Source: Marchantia polymorpha subsp. ruderalis
Lineage: Eukaryota; Streptophyta; Marchantiopsida; Marchantiales; Marchantiaceae
Direction of reading: 5' to 3'
Length of the DNA: 64,000 nucleotides
NCBI GenBank assembly: GCA_037833965.1
Contig: AP031357.1
Coordinates: 12,792,001-12,856,000 of the forward strand
The notes below the pieces were generated by a model. The model made no database searches. It was not told the DNA's origin and saw nothing but the letters and a program-made list of their open reading frames with translations. This document shows, in pieces, positions 27,301 through 39,339 of this stretch; position 1 is the first letter of the stretch; the number at the start of each line of letters is the position of its first letter. The position numbers and the translations under genes are program-made.

Positions 27301-28827
27301 AGCTTTGAGTCGAGGCTTAGGAATTATGAGCACGTTTCTATTGCCACCAGGTGAACATGGTTGTGGTGCACGCACAAGTGCTGCACTTAACCAGACTATG
27401 GATAAAGGTTCGATCTCTACACCAAAGAGTGTGCAGGTAGCGGACTGGTTATTCATCTTGCTCTTCTTGTTGGTCTGAGGGATGGCTTCCGTCCGTTGAT
27501 TAAGTCTTAGCCCTGTGCTTAGGCAAGGAAAATCCTGCTGAATTTTTTGTATATTACTGGTTCAGGGCATATCGTGGACAGGGAGAGGCCAGATTGTGTT
27601 TTGATTCCTCCCAGCCAAATTTTCCGAGAGCACAGATAAAACTTCCCAAGATGAAGTTTCCATGTAACGCAAAAAAATTACGAAAACTCAAGACTGGAGG
27701 TCTGAAACAAATAAATACTAACTCCAATTTTCTTAGCGTGACTGCGACAAGCGCACTTCGTGTACTAGCATAGAAGCAAAGTCAAGCATTAAAGTGCACA
27801 GAAGTTTGCACACAGAAGCTCAGAAGCAGAAAGAGCAGGAAGGGTAGATATGACTAGATTACCTGACTGGTATCTTTACCAAGCCAAAAGTGTAGATCGT
27901 ATTTCAGAGCTCCGCTGCTCGTTTTGGTTGTCTGAAGAGAAAACTTTCAATTTTCAATGAGCTGCACACTAGATTTTCATCTCAAATATCCAATGCCATC
28001 TACATAGCTCTTGTTTGCCTTCAAACTCAGACGTCAGCCATTGACAAAAAGAGTCATCATATCTGTCACTTTCCAAAGCTTCACGGGTACCTCTTCTTGA
28101 TGACTAAGTAAATACCGGACACATGAAAAGCAAAGATTTGAGAAGAAACGCGTTTTTGAACACCGATAGAATCAGCCCTCACCTGCAGGAAAATGTAAGA
28201 ATCTCCTGTATAGAACTTTCCGTAGTCAGCCTTAGGTAGAGGTACAGGAGAGAAGTCTTCGATACGCCATATCTCCGTTCCACTAGAAACTTGTCAAGGA
28301 TGTTAATATGTTTGAACTTCACTGTGAACCAATTGTGAGGAAAAATGTTAACTTTGTGCTTTTGTGGTTATCTTTTTTTGAAACGTACTCGCCGTAACAA
28401 AAATATAATTTGAAAGCAAAGTGTGAGAAAGATTACTACAGAATACAACTTTGGGAAGGAGCTGAAGCATAAGAAGAAACTTGTAATCAAAACACTTATT
28501 TTAGCTGAAGACTCAAGCAACATTGACTTGACAACAGGGAAAAGCATGAAGTACAAGGTCAAAACGTCTAGCGCACGAATACGCTATTTTATGCAAGATA
28601 TAAACAGAACTAAGATCTGGAGTGATCGTGCTTATAACAAGTAAATGTGAGTGTAGAATATCTGGCCTGAATGGTTATTATTCGATCTCACGACGCTTAG
28701 ACTGCATGTAAGAAGCGCCTGAATAAGAGTTTTATCAAAACGTTCAAACATCATGAACATAACAACTTGTTCGAGGATACGGTGCTTGACCAGCTCCTTC
28801 GAACGCAGCATCCACAGCATACTCCAT
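24364..28827 (-). CDS. Villin/severin-like actin-binding protein, three gelsolin repeats
   Basis: Eight exons join in consistent phase into 343 codons: 28827-28781, 28282-28183, 27931-27863, 26367-26128, 25861-25684, 25569-25458, 24940-24778, 24486-24364. The ATG at 28827 gives an N-terminus ending AAFEGAGQ, the plant villin start. Repeat G1 follows (residues about 18-115: [46 protein letters not shown]), then G2 (about 128-230: [22 protein letters not shown]) and G3 (about 255-335: [29 protein letters not shown]). Family members bind, sever, cap or bundle actin filaments, often under Ca2+ control. Plant villins usually have six repeats plus a headpiece and exceed 900 residues. Here the frame meets TGA directly after the G3 terminal helix (FKSFFQEW), as in severin/fragmin. 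A GT at 24367/24366 could instead be a donor to unseen exons. Intron 7 has a GC donor (GAG|GCAAGT); intron phase supports it. Confidence 0.85.
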
Positions 28828-28967
28828 CAAGACTGATTGTCTTAAATACAGTCGATATCTGTTCCAGTATAGACCTGGCAACCTGCGGGAATTTAACGCA
28901 CGTAAGGCCTCTCGACAACAAGCTAAAACCACATCGCAGCCAAGACTTCTTCATTATACTTTCTGAG

Positions 28968-28980
28968 TTATATAAGTGAG
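28968..28980 (-). promoter_or_regulatory. Possible TATA box of the villin-like gene
   Basis: On the minus strand the sequence CTTATATAAC lies about 145 bases upstream of the chosen ATG (28827), a plausible spacing for a plant TATA element plus 5' UTR. There is no other support. Confidence 0.3.
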
Positions 28981-31975
28981 CTCCGAGCTCAGAAGTAAAA
29001 CTGATACGGTGACAACATTCGGAGTATACCGCTGTTACTAGAGGAAATGAAAATTCTGACACGAAGGTACAAGCATGCGCTTTTTCTCTTTAGGACAAGG
29101 ATACTTTCCAGCCCCCTCGTAATAGCCCCCTCATTCCTTGGCAACATCAAATTCTAGCTTAAAAAGTTTCGAACGTCTCGATATCCATCTATTGTCTCGA
29201 AATTGACTTGGAACTCATGTTATGGACCACAATGTACAAAGGCACATCGAGTTAAACTGGTTCATTCCAGCAAAGCGCCCGCCATATAATATTCTTTTCA
29301 TTCATTACAGTCCTACGTTCTCGACCTGATAAAAACTTTCATCCCTTTAGACACTGGAGGGGCGAGTGGGTTAACATAATACTAAGCCGAGGCTACTCAC
29401 GGCACGTAGTGCTTCTTTCTCAGCCGTTTCGACGAAGTTTCCGTTGGTCGAGTTTCAAAAAAAAGATTTTTGACTCTTCCCGAGCACGTGGCGTCTCTCT
29501 CTAAGGTCTAGGCTACAACTAGAATTCTAGGGTACTTGCTTTCAGCAATTTTCTGCCTCACCGATGGTGGGGATATCAAGATCTCAAGCGTACAAGTATA
29601 CTAACAACAACCAAGGAAACAAAGGAGGTGACTGAAGACTCGATCACGATAGTCAGGTCACCGCGTAGCAAGGTGTTAGCTCTATGACCTACTAACTTCT
29701 GAACAACACGAGCTTCAGTGCACGAGTGCTGCTCCTGTATTCTCGGCATTAAAACCATTCGTAGCTTCCTGATAAGGGTTTTATTACAAGACCGACTGAA
29801 ACTCACAAGTCCGCTCAGCGCTGTTTAAGGGTTATTGCACATCTAGTTTGTCTGATCTGCAGAACAGAGATGAAGCATTCTTCTGAGCCGATCAGGTCCA
29901 AGGTGTCCAGATATTGAAACCTGGACATCTCGTTTGAACTTGAGCAGATCGGCACTATCGCAGATCGTGTCCACTATCTAGCCTCAGATCAGTCAAGTAG
30001 ATGAATCAGAACAGCCGCCAAGGCGACATTCACAACTGTTAAGTAACGAATTATCCGAGCGACTCAAAGTTTCTGTATCTCGCGTAGACTCCATTCAATG
30101 AAGAAATTCAGAGCTAACCGCAAAGTATCTACTGTAAGCAATTATCTAGCTTGCTTGAGCAAATGCTTCTAACGTAAAGTTTACATGCTGTTTTATCACA
30201 CATGAACGATCATTCCCGACTACAATTGAATGAATCATGCATTAATTTTCGGTAACTTCTTCATCCACAGTTAAGGCCTCTGAGAACTGACCTCAACTGA
30301 AAGCAATCGAGGCAAGACTTTGAAGCGATCGAGTCAAAGTAAATGTGATAGGTCACTCTCCCAAAGGAATTGAATAAAAGTTAGACATTCTCACGATAAC
30401 ATTCATACACAACAAAGCTCAAAAAATCACCAAAATCACTTGAAATGCTTCATCGAATGTGATCAAAGGACGTCTCAGTGCACCTTGTTTCGTTTCTGCA
30501 ATCGATCTCTGATGCAGAGGTCTTCGTCTTTAGGATCACTAGCTGAGTTGCATTGTTCTTTAGAAAAGAAACTGAACATAGAAACTAGCAGCTGTAGGAT
30601 CAGAAATGACTTCGTCGACATCACTACCCGGCCCCACCAATGCCAATCAGATCTGCGTCAAGCTGCAAAGATTCGAAGGAAGATGCGAGGACCAAGCTCA
30701 AAGTGAAAACAATAATGGCTTCCACGATCTCAATGTCCACTCCGTAACATAGTGGGTACCAAAATAGCAGAGAGGCAACTAAATTCTGAAACTGCTGAAC
30801 ACCACCCCGAGGTCGTGCTCGGTCCCCTCTGTTCTTGAATAGACAGACGAGGGCAAGATAAATTTACTGAGTGACCACGACGATCTGACCGTTCGATGGG
30901 CCAAAAGGTGGTCGATCTATCTTTGCAAGTCTCGGAGCACAACTACGAGCGTCATGAGTGCAATGTCGACAAAGTCTGTAGATATATCCACCGTTGATTT
31001 TTATGGGATACAATGCACAGTACTGTAACTGGTGAACAAATTTACATGGGATGGGAATTCCATATCTAGCCCCACATGGATGAAATCAAACATCTCACAT
31101 GGCTAGTAGACCAATGTCCGAAAATATCATATATTCCACAAAAAAATATATTTCGTTTTAAAAACCAGATACAAACAACACATCGATAAGAGAAACACTA
31201 CCTAACGCGATTGATTCTTCATGGATAATACCATCTAATGCTCCATATAAAACAATGATGCGGCTAACACAAAGACTGCAATACAGGTCTTTATAGGCTT
31301 TATTTTCTGTCGCAACAACGGCAAGTGGAACCCGCAACCGTGCCTGCGGGTGGGGCATTCATTCTCCGATAATTTAAAGGAGTGGTTAGTTATCACCCAC
31401 TTAAACCTAATTATCATTCACAAGAGAGATCTTTGATTGGTCTGTACCATGCAAGGAGACATAAAACGTGCGAGGGAAGAAATAGTGTTGAAAATGGGAA
31501 GACTAGCCTAGGGAGAATCAGAGTTAATTGAGTGATAACTAGCCGCTACCATATTTAAAATAGTTTTTTCACATAGGATAAAACAAAGTTATACTTAATG
31601 CGAGTTGATATTGTTTTCTCTTGTACATTTCCCACAAACATGTAAAGATAACATAGACATCTCTGAATTACTCCAAGGATAATGCAACAAAGAATTTGTC
31701 TTAATGTCCATTAATGTGCAATATTTCCTATAACAAGAGGATAACTGTTTTTGAAAACTACATCTTTAAGTAGTAAATATAACTTTTACCAAAATTTTAA
31801 TTTCTAGTCAAAATCATGAATTTGTATGCAATAAAAATACTATAAACTATGTTGTATTATATCCAGATTATAGCATATGTTTAAAAGATGTGCCGGTTTA
31901 TAACCATCAAAGAAAATAACAAAAGATTATGTAGATTAACAAAATATTGGTAAATGATAACTAGAATTAGCTCAA
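28981..31975. other. Moderate-GC region upstream of the villin-like gene; nothing recognised
   Basis: Open frames here are short, overlap on both strands and show no family motif. The longest plus-strand frame is 30440-30706. No repeat, RNA gene or retroelement domain was recognised. From about 31130 the sequence becomes more AT-rich. Confidence 0.35.
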
Positions 31976-32190
31976 AGATCAAAGGCTAAAAAACACAATA
32001 CAAGTCAACACATTCACTCACTAGGAAAAATATACTAAAGATCAACCCTAGCTAGTAGTAAAAGCACTATAATGATGTCCCTAATATAACAACCTAAATC
32101 AAAAGTCCTAGTTGTAAATAAGAATTACAATTATTTATATTAAAATTATTCATATATATTTTATGAGCTAGTCTAATCTCTTCGTACCTA
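31976..32190 (-). mobile_element. Antisense LINE 3' UTR fragment
   Basis: The words GGCTAAAAAACACAATACAAG, CTAGCTAGT and CCCTAATATAACAACCTAAATC occur in the same order as in the antisense LINE at 40290-40420. They represent the 3' UTR and the last codons of LINE ORF2. The tail is missing or unreadable and the fragment is truncated after a few dozen codons. Confidence 0.75.
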
Positions 32191-32879
32191 GAACATGTTT
32201 GATCTCAGCAGCAAGTTTGTTCCTAAACGACCAATATGTCCTTCCATCAATGCTGCATTCTCGGACATCCAAAAACTTCAACAATCTCAACTTGACTCCT
32301 TCCGCAACAGTTCTCTCAAACTCGTTCTAGGAAAAGCCACATGAGCTCATACACATCAGCTCTGCCCCTCTGAACCCACTAAACTCGTTGTACCATCAAA
32401 GCTCCAAAACCCCATGCTACCAGCCACTTGAGACTCTGAGGTCCCTTTCAAACAACACGAGTTCTACTACTAAACCTGTAGTCGGGGCTGGAAATCGAAG
32501 CTCTTATTGCAACTCACACTTAACGAGCGACAACTCAAAGAGGACAGCACATTTCTCCACCAAATCTAGGATTTCAGAATCCTACAGACTTTGATCCAAT
32601 AATCAGACCATTATTCATCGGAACATCCGAACTAATGATCGTCAAAACTTCATCAAGAATCAGGTCTAATCCAAATCTTGAGAACGCCTTGCCTTGAGCC
32701 AAATCGACTCAATTTCATGCATTAATCTCCATCATTGCAGAAGAAAAACACAAGCACTTGCTGTTGAAACATCATGCAACTCGTACTCTCGAAGCCTGCA
32801 ATCACTGAATAGATCTGTTTATCAATTCCTCGCTCAAGAAATGGCACTCACATTTACTTTCTCGGCTAACTCTAGTTAG
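32191..32879. other. Unresolved stretch before the copia LTR
   Basis: No protein motif recognised in either strand. Part of it may be the 5' end of the copia LTR. A TGTTGAAACA at about 32762 could be an LTR start because the LTR ends TTTAACA, but no second LTR exists to confirm this. Confidence 0.3.
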
Positions 32880-33163
32880 CTTAACCTTAGTTAGGGACTA
32901 GCTTATGTTTGGGTTGCTTGCTATATAGGTGAGTCTGTGTGAGCTCACTAGCTAAGAGATAGAACACTCGTTATGTATGAGTGCTTCATGGAGAGCGTGA
33001 GAGCTTGGAGAGTAGAGACTCGGTACGACTATGGCTTATATACTTAGTAAAGTTCTCATTGTTCCCATGGACGTAGCCTAAGTGTAGGTGAACCACGATA
33101 TCTCTGGGTGTCGACTTCTCACGTGCGTGTATGTCTCAATGTGTATGCCGTTTATGTTTAACA
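32880..33163 (+). repeat. Copia 5' LTR, 3' part (start uncertain)
   Basis: The sequence ends TTTAACA immediately before a primer-binding site and contains TATA-type motifs (TATATAGG near 32921, TATATAC near 33030). It also has the GTGAACCACGATATCTCTG type of segment common near the ends of plant copia LTRs. The left boundary cannot be fixed because the 3' LTR is missing from the window: the element is cut off at 39337. Confidence 0.55.
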
Positions 33164-33165
33164 AA

Positions 33166-33180
33166 TGGTAGCAGAGCCCA
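33166..33180 (+). promoter_or_regulatory. Retrotransposon primer-binding site (initiator Met tRNA type)
   Basis: TGGTAGCAGAGCCCA differs slightly from the standard plant initiator-Met primer site (TGGTATCAGAGC). It lies two bases after the LTR terminal CA. It would prime minus-strand synthesis for the copia element whose gag starts at 35422. Confidence 0.7.
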
Positions 33181-33719
33181 CCTGGATGGTGACGGGTTTG
33201 TGAGTGCTCCTGCGAGCAGTTAGTTGACAATTTGAGATTTTTTCGGAGTTTCGTCACGTGAATGTGAGAAAATCTTGGATAATCGGAAAGCTTAAGTCGA
33301 GGGCGTTCTAACGATACTTGAACAAGATCAATTGGAGTTCTAAGCGCGGAGTTATTGAGATTAGGGTATTTCCGATGGTTTCATGGTCGAATGTTTTAAG
33401 ATTTTACCGACGGTTTTTATGTGAAATTGATTTCTTGATTTCGGGAGAGTCACAGTGTGTTGTGAACATGCAAGCTTGTGTGGAAAACGTAGATCGGGGC
33501 AAGCCGGTTGCATTAACGCAAGACTAGTTGAGTTTTGACTTGCGGGTGGAAAGTTATGAGCCGAAAACAATTTCTGGAGTTTCTGCCGACTATGGACATT
33601 TAGGACCGGCCTCAAACTCATTTTTCATTGTGGCGTTTGGTTGGTGAAAAAAAGCGGGATGAAAAGTAAAGCAATGAAGACATCAAGCCGGCGCGGTCGA
33701 TTTGCTACCAGAATTGCGG

Positions 33720-33953
33720 TCTACGGTGAACGAGAAAGCGAGATGCGAGTCGAGTTACTTTTTCTAACGAGACTAAAATCCCTAACAGGCCTGTCGTAGT
33801 GACGGAAGAGCAAATTTGGAAACATTCTCAATGTTCACGTTCCGTCTTTGTGGTTGAAAACGCGGTTTCAAAGATCAAGTTTAAGTGTAAACTTAAAGTT
33901 AAAACACTTAACTTTTCTTTGGAGAAAATTTGATTCCTCCCCCTCCCCCCTTC
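33720..33953 (+). repeat. Direct repeat copy 1 in copia leader
   Basis: This segment (from TCTACGGTGAACGAG to the polypyrimidine run CCCCCTCCCCCCTTC) recurs almost base for base at 34588-34822, with scattered substitutions. The two copies flank 634 bases of gypsy-derived sequence. It contains a perfect inverted word, TTTAAGTGTAAACTTAAA. Confidence 0.8.
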
Positions 33954-34587
33954 TTGTGACAATCTTTCGTCAGTTAGAACTAAAGTAGAGATTACTTTAA
34001 ATATTGATATAGATACTTTAGTGTGCACTAGTCATAGCTATCACGTCAGCGATCCGCGCGCTTGGTAGATACATAGTGGATGTGTTAGTTGACAGTGCCA
34101 CGTCAGCAATCCGTGTGCTTGTAGGTAAGGATTGAGTGTGTTAGTTAGTGTGTTAGTTGAGAGCGCCACGTCAGCGATATGTGTGCTTGTTAGGGTTAAC
34201 CATCACCTCATCCATCCACTAGGAATGGGATGGATGGTGGGGATAATATCTTATCTCTTTGTACTTGTTGGTGAGAGCTATATAAGGGAGAGGAGAACCA
34301 TTGTTGGTAACTCTCATCTTCAGAATTTACATTTTTATCTTCAAGTGAACTTCTCTCAAAACCGTAGTATTACAACTCGAATGGTGTTAAGACATGATTC
34401 AGTGGTGGTTTTTGTGGACAAATTGAACAAGATGATTCACATTAGGCCAACCACAAAAATAGTAACAGCTCCACAACTAGCTCAATTGTATATAGATGCA
34501 GTTTTTGTGAATCATGGCTTAAGCAAAGTGTTAATTACGGATAGAGTTACTCACTTCACTAGTTTTTTATTTTATTTTCACTTAGTT
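33954..34587 (+). mobile_element. Gypsy LTR plus integrase fragment inside the copia leader
   Basis: From about 34030 to 34380 the sequence looks like a gypsy LTR: three diverged copies of a CACGTCAGC-containing unit (about 34042, 34095, 34162), a TATA-type GCTATATAAGGGAGAGG near 34276, then a weak primer-site-like stretch. It is followed without gag, protease or RT by an integrase core fragment (about 34390-34570: DSVVVFVDKLNKMIHI, then ITDRVTHFTS, which keeps the second catalytic Asp). The LTR matches 7690-7966 and the integrase piece matches 11337-11450. This is a deletion derivative of that gypsy family. Confidence 0.7.
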
Positions 34588-34822
34588 TCTACGGTGAACG
34601 AGGAAGCGAGATGCGAGTCGAGGTACTTTTTCTAACGGGCATGAAATTCCTAACACGCCTGTTACAGTGACAAAAGAGCAAATTTGAAAACATTCTCAAT
34701 GTTCACGTTGTGTCTTTGTGGTTGAAAACGCAGTTTCAAAGATTAAGTTAAAGTGTAAACTTAAAGTTAGAACACTTAACTTTTTCTTTGGAGAAAATTT
34801 GATTCCTCCCCCTCCCCCCTTC
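34588..34822 (+). repeat. Direct repeat copy 2 in copia leader
   Basis: Second copy of 33720-33953. The remainder of the leader continues to gag at 35422. Which copy is the original leader sequence cannot be decided from this window alone. Confidence 0.8.
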
Positions 34823-34835
34823 CACTTCGTTTAAC

Positions 34836-34875
34836 TTTCCCTTGTAATTTTTGAAAAAATAAATTACAAGGGAAA
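34836..34875. repeat. Perfect 15-bp inverted repeat in copia leader
   Basis: TTTCCCTTGTAATTT at 34836-34850 and its exact reverse complement at 34861-34875, with a 10-base A/T-rich spacer. In RNA it would form a stable hairpin in the untranslated leader upstream of gag. Confidence 0.7.
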
Positions 34876-35421
34876 TCCCTAAATTTTGACTCTGTCGAGG
34901 CCATGTCGAGGTCTTGTGACATGATCTGTCTCCCTGTGCGACTGGGCCTTACACCCCCTGTCACGGAATCTTCCAAAAAGTTTCCAAAACACAGAACGTC
35001 ATATTCTGGCCATTGACGGTGGATTTGGAGGAGCAGACGGTGCCCGTTTTCGGCCTAAATTTTTTGTGCGCATTTGTCACAAAGTTAGCTATCTTTGAAG
35101 ATCCTTGGAGAAAATTATTTCCACTTTCAAGATTCTCCGGGGAGGTCAAAACGGGGAAGAAAAGTAATTTTTGGCAATTTTGATCTTCCCAACTTAAACG
35201 GTAAATAAGTTTTCACTCGGAGGTTGGGATTGCAAATTTTAAAGTATCAGATTGGTTATCTTGTGGGCTATTTTCCAATGGTCCTGGATTTTCTCATGGA
35301 ATTCATTCTTGAGGGTAATTTTTCCACATTTACTGCTATATATCAAGGGGGAGAGAGTTTGGAGAACCATATTGACATTGAAATAGCACCGTAGGAATGT
35401 CAAGAGACCAGGTGAGGCATC

Positions 35422-36230
35422 ATGGGAACAATGAAGGTCGGTGGCACCAAGTTTGAGATTGCCAAGTATGATGGACGTACGTACTACTTGTTGTGGGAAC
35501 AAAAAGTGAAGGGCATGTTGAAAGCTACCGATTCTAGTAAGCTTTTGAAGACGAAGCCGGAAGATGTGCCTGTAGAAGACTGGAACGACATGCAAGAAAG
35601 GGCGGTGAACACAATCATGCTCCAGTTACAACCCCATGTGATACGGCAGCTTGAAAAGTATGGAGATTGTTCGTCGTTGTTCGAGGCTCTCCAGAGGAAG
35701 TACCATCAAAAAGAGTTGTCCAATCAACTCTATACATTTTTGAAGCTGATGAGTTTTAAGATGAAGGATGGTAATATGAAGGTACAAGATCACACTGATG
35801 CTTTCAATGATCTTGTGTTGGATTTACAAAACCTTAGTGAGGAATTGAGTGACGAGAGGAAGGCTCTTCACCTGTAGAGTTCACTACCTCCTTCATACAA
35901 GAATCTATCTCAAGTACTTCTACATCGAGATAGAAGGACCATCACCTACAATGAGGTGGTGAGTGCATTGAAGACAGATGAGCTTCAACAAAAGATGATG
36001 CAGCAGTCTCTATCCTCTACATTGTCCGGAGTGGCGCTGAATGTGAACCGAGGTAGGTCACAAAAGCAGACGACGGGTGGAGACAAGCAAAAATTCAGAT
36101 CTAAGTCTCGAAGGAAGTCTCAAAACAAGAAGACCTTGCTATGTTAAAAGTGTGGCAAGGCTGGCCACATGAAAAAGGATTGTCGTGGAAAAGCAAGTGA
36201 TTCATCCTCTGCAAATGCAAATGTTGCAAG
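35422..36230 (+). pseudogene. Copia GAG (broken)
   Basis: The first 151 codons are open and show the plant copia GAG core (residues about 13-25 KYDGRTYYLLWEQ; about 45-50 WNDMQE; then a region matching the LW..L...Y). A TAG at 35875-35877 interrupts the family's …LLSSLPPSY segment, which continues in the same sense. A basic stretch follows, then a CCHC zinc knuckle (KCGKAGHMKKDC, about 36148-36185) whose first Cys precedes a TAA. The protein normally forms the virus-like particle and binds element RNA. It lies about 2.2 kb downstream of the primer site, and the leader is lengthened by the inserted gypsy fragment. Confidence 0.85.
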
Positions 36231-37745
36231 TGCTGACCTTGAGTATAATTTGCTTAATGATGATTATGCTTTATGATGCCAGAAGTATGCACTCTGCACA
36301 TGATCTGAAAGAAGAGATGATGAATGGATTCTTGATGTGCTTGTTCATACCATATATGTCACAATAGAGATTACTTTAGTTCTTACCTTGCATTGAACGG
36401 TACATTCTTGATGGGAAATGATCACCCCTGTCAAGTCGTCGGTATTGGATCTATGAGGATTATGATGTTTGATGGAGTAGTTCGTACATTGACGAATGTG
36501 AGATTTATTCCTGAGATGAAAAAGAACTTGATTTCTCTTGGTGTATTGGAGACTAATGGTCATCGATGATCCGTAGCTGATCGTGTACTTCAAGTCAAAG
36601 CTAGGGATAAAGCTGTCTTGAAAGGTAACAAGCATAGAAATCTATATGTATTAGAGGGTAATACTGTGTGCGGGGAAGTCAATGTCACTAGATCTCGGCC
36701 TGAGATGGCTCAGATTTGGCATTCCATAATGGGCCATATGAGTGACAGGTATTTGACTTTGCTTCGCAAAAAGAATCTGTTACCCGGTTTGGGTAAGATT
36801 GATTTAGGTTTTTGTGAGCATTGTGTTATGGAAAAGCACCATAGAAAGCCTTTTGGTGTTGGAATTTATAGCTCCAAGATGATTCTTGAATATGTACATA
36901 GTGACGTGTGGGGTCCCTCTCCAATAGCCTCACTATCTGGCAAGTGGTACTATGTAGTTTTCATTGATGACTACTCAAAATTTGTTTTGGTTTATTTTCT
37001 CAAGGAAAAGTCTGAAGTCTTTGCAACTTTCAAAAGTTAGAGAGTCCAAGTTGAGACTCAGACGGTGCACAAGATGAAAGCCTTAAATGTGCGAGTGAGA
37101 TATTTGCGTTCGGACAATGGCGGGGAGTATATCTCCAAGGAATTTGAAGAATATTGCAGAGCAGAGGGAATTACTTGCCATCTCACCACGGTTTATACTT
37201 CGCAACAAAATGCTGTTTGTGAGCGATTCAATCGAACAGTGTTGGAAAAGGTGCAAAGTATGATGAGCCAATCAAGTTTACCATATAAATTTTGGACTGA
37301 AGCTGTGAATACCTTAGTGTACTTGGTAAATCTTTCTCCTTCAAGTGCAATTGATTTTTCAACTCCGTTTGAATTGAGGCACAAGCAAGTTGCTGATTAC
37401 AGTCGATTAAGGATATTTGGTTGCATGGCTTACCCTCTTATACCTAAGAAGCATATGACCAAGTTGGATACTACTTCCAAGAAATGTTGCTTTCTTGGTT
37501 ATGCAAGTGGTGTGAAGGGTTATAGGTTATGGGATCATGTAGCTTGTAAGGTGATTGTTAGTAGGGATGTATCTTTCGACGAGCCCAAATCGTTGAAAGA
37601 GGGAGAGAATGCTCATGCTCCCTGTACTGACAAGGGCAAATCTTCACTTCCCAATATTGTTGAGGGGGAGATTGATCATTATGGATTTAATGATAGGCCA
37701 CAAGGAGAGCTTCCGGAACAATCGGAAGGTGTTTCTCATCAGTAG
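36231..37745 (+). pseudogene. Copia protease and integrase (broken)
   Basis: The protease start is damaged: near 36325 the usual WILDSGCSYHM block reads only WILD before a small deletion shifts the frame. Integrase is better kept: the GAG-pre-integrase HHCC finger (WHSIMGHMS…FCEHCVMEKHHR, about 36717-36850), first catalytic Asp in YVHSDVWGPS (about 36893), second in LRSDNGGEY (about 37108), and Glu in QQNAVCERFNRTVLEK (about 37203-37250). A TAG at about 37038 and several frame changes break the polyprotein. Integrase would insert the DNA copy into the genome; this one cannot be made whole. Confidence 0.88.
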
Positions 37746-39337
37746 GAACTAGAGGAGCAAGAAGTCATTGATGAGCCTCTTATTAGAGCACCAAATGATC
37801 GAGATCAGCCAAAAATGTCTACTCGGAGATCATTATATGGTGTGAGTAGAGCTCCTACAAGGTATGGTTCATGGGTCAATTCATTTAATCTTCACGACCA
37901 AGAGCTTGAAGATAGAGATGATGATGGTAATGCGTTGATCTTGGAGGAAGGAGAACCTTCTTCATATCGTGAGGCTCAAGCTTCTACTGATAAGCTTGAG
38001 TGGGATGCTGCAATGGAGAGAGATGCAATCTTTTAATGACAACAAGACTTGGAAGCTAGTTAAGCTTCCACCTGAATAATAAGTGGTGGACTCTAAATGA
38101 GTTTACAAGCTGAAAGATAGTTTGACGGAGAGTGTGGGGAAAATCTATAAGGCCAGATTGGTGGCCAAAGGATTCACAAAAGAGAAAGGCGTGGACTATA
38201 ATGAGGTATACTCATCAGTCGCAAAGTATGACACTATCAAATTACTTTGTGTACTTGTTGTGTTATTTGATCTTATACTAGATCAAATGGATGTTGTCAC
38301 AAATTTCCTCTATGGTAGCTTGGATGAGATTATCTTCATGAAACAACCAATAAATTTTGTGAAGAAGAGCCAAGAGGAATTGGTCTTTAGATTGTTAAAG
38401 TCTTTGTATGGACTAAAGCAAGCTCTAAGACAATTTAACAAGCGGTTTGATGATTTTATGTGTGCACAAGGTTTCAAACGGAGTTCGTTTGATCCATGTG
38501 TATACATGAAACGTATGAGTAATGAGATCTTTGGTTTTGTTATTCTAGTACTCTATGTGGATGACATGCTTATCGCGGCTAGAGATGGATCTGAAGTGGA
38601 TAATCTCAAATGTCTTTTGAGTTTGGAGTTTAGAATGAACGATCTAGGAACGGCCAAGAGGATCTTAGGGATGGAGATTCATTGAAACAAAAATGGCAAG
38701 CTATGGTTGACTCAAAGCAAGTATGCTGAAAAGGTACTTGCACGATTCAACATGGAGAATTGTAAGCTAGTAAGTACTGCATTGGCTCCCCATTTCAAGT
38801 TGTCATCAGCTCAATGTCCAACAAATGTGACAACAAAAGGGTTGATGTCCAAGATCCCTTACGATAAGGCGGTTGGAAGTCTAATGTACTTGATGATTTC
38901 CACAAGACCTGATATTGCCATGGCGATGGTCAAGGTTAGCAGGTACATGTCGAATCCAGGAAAGATGCATTGGGAGGCAGTGAAATGGATTTTCAAGTAT
39001 CTAAAGGGTACGATGGATTATGGTCTATCTTTTGATGCAAAGTTACTCAATGTCAAATCCTTGATTGGCTATGTGGACGCTGACTATGGACAAGATGGAT
39101 GGAAGAAAATCTACAACTGATTATGTATTTACACTTGGAGGTGGGTGCATAAGTTGGAGGTCTACTTTGCAGAAGTGCGTAGCTCAGTCGACTACAGAGG
39201 CCGAGTATGTGGCAGCAGCTGAAGCAGCGAAGGAAGCTATTTCGTTGGATAGGCTTGTTGCGGAAATGGGATTGTCACATGATATTGTGAATCTTCATTG
39301 CGACAATCAAAGTCTCTTACACCTTGCTGTAAATCAG
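37746..39337 (+). pseudogene. Copia reverse transcriptase and RNase H, truncated
   Basis: The RT start contains two stops (about 38078-38100), then 187 open codons with ARLVAKGFTKEKGVDY, QMDVVTNFLYGSLDE (first catalytic Asp kept), SLYGLKQALRQF and LYVDDMLIA, the copia YVDD pair. A TGA interrupts GMEIH. The connection region follows (SKYAEKVLARF…SLMYLMISTRPDIA), and after a frameshift near 39100 RNase H (AQSTTEAEYVAAAEAAKEA, LHCDNQSLLHLA). Homology stops at about 39337, where an antisense unrelated element begins. The rest of RNase H and the 3' LTR are absent, so the element was cut off. Confidence 0.88.
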
Positions 39338-39339
39338 GT

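Noticed and set aside
28751..29062. 103-codon minus-strand frame upstream of the villin exons
   Set aside because: It overlaps villin exon 1 in another frame and shows no motif; exon 1 in the adjacent frame matches the villin N-terminus.
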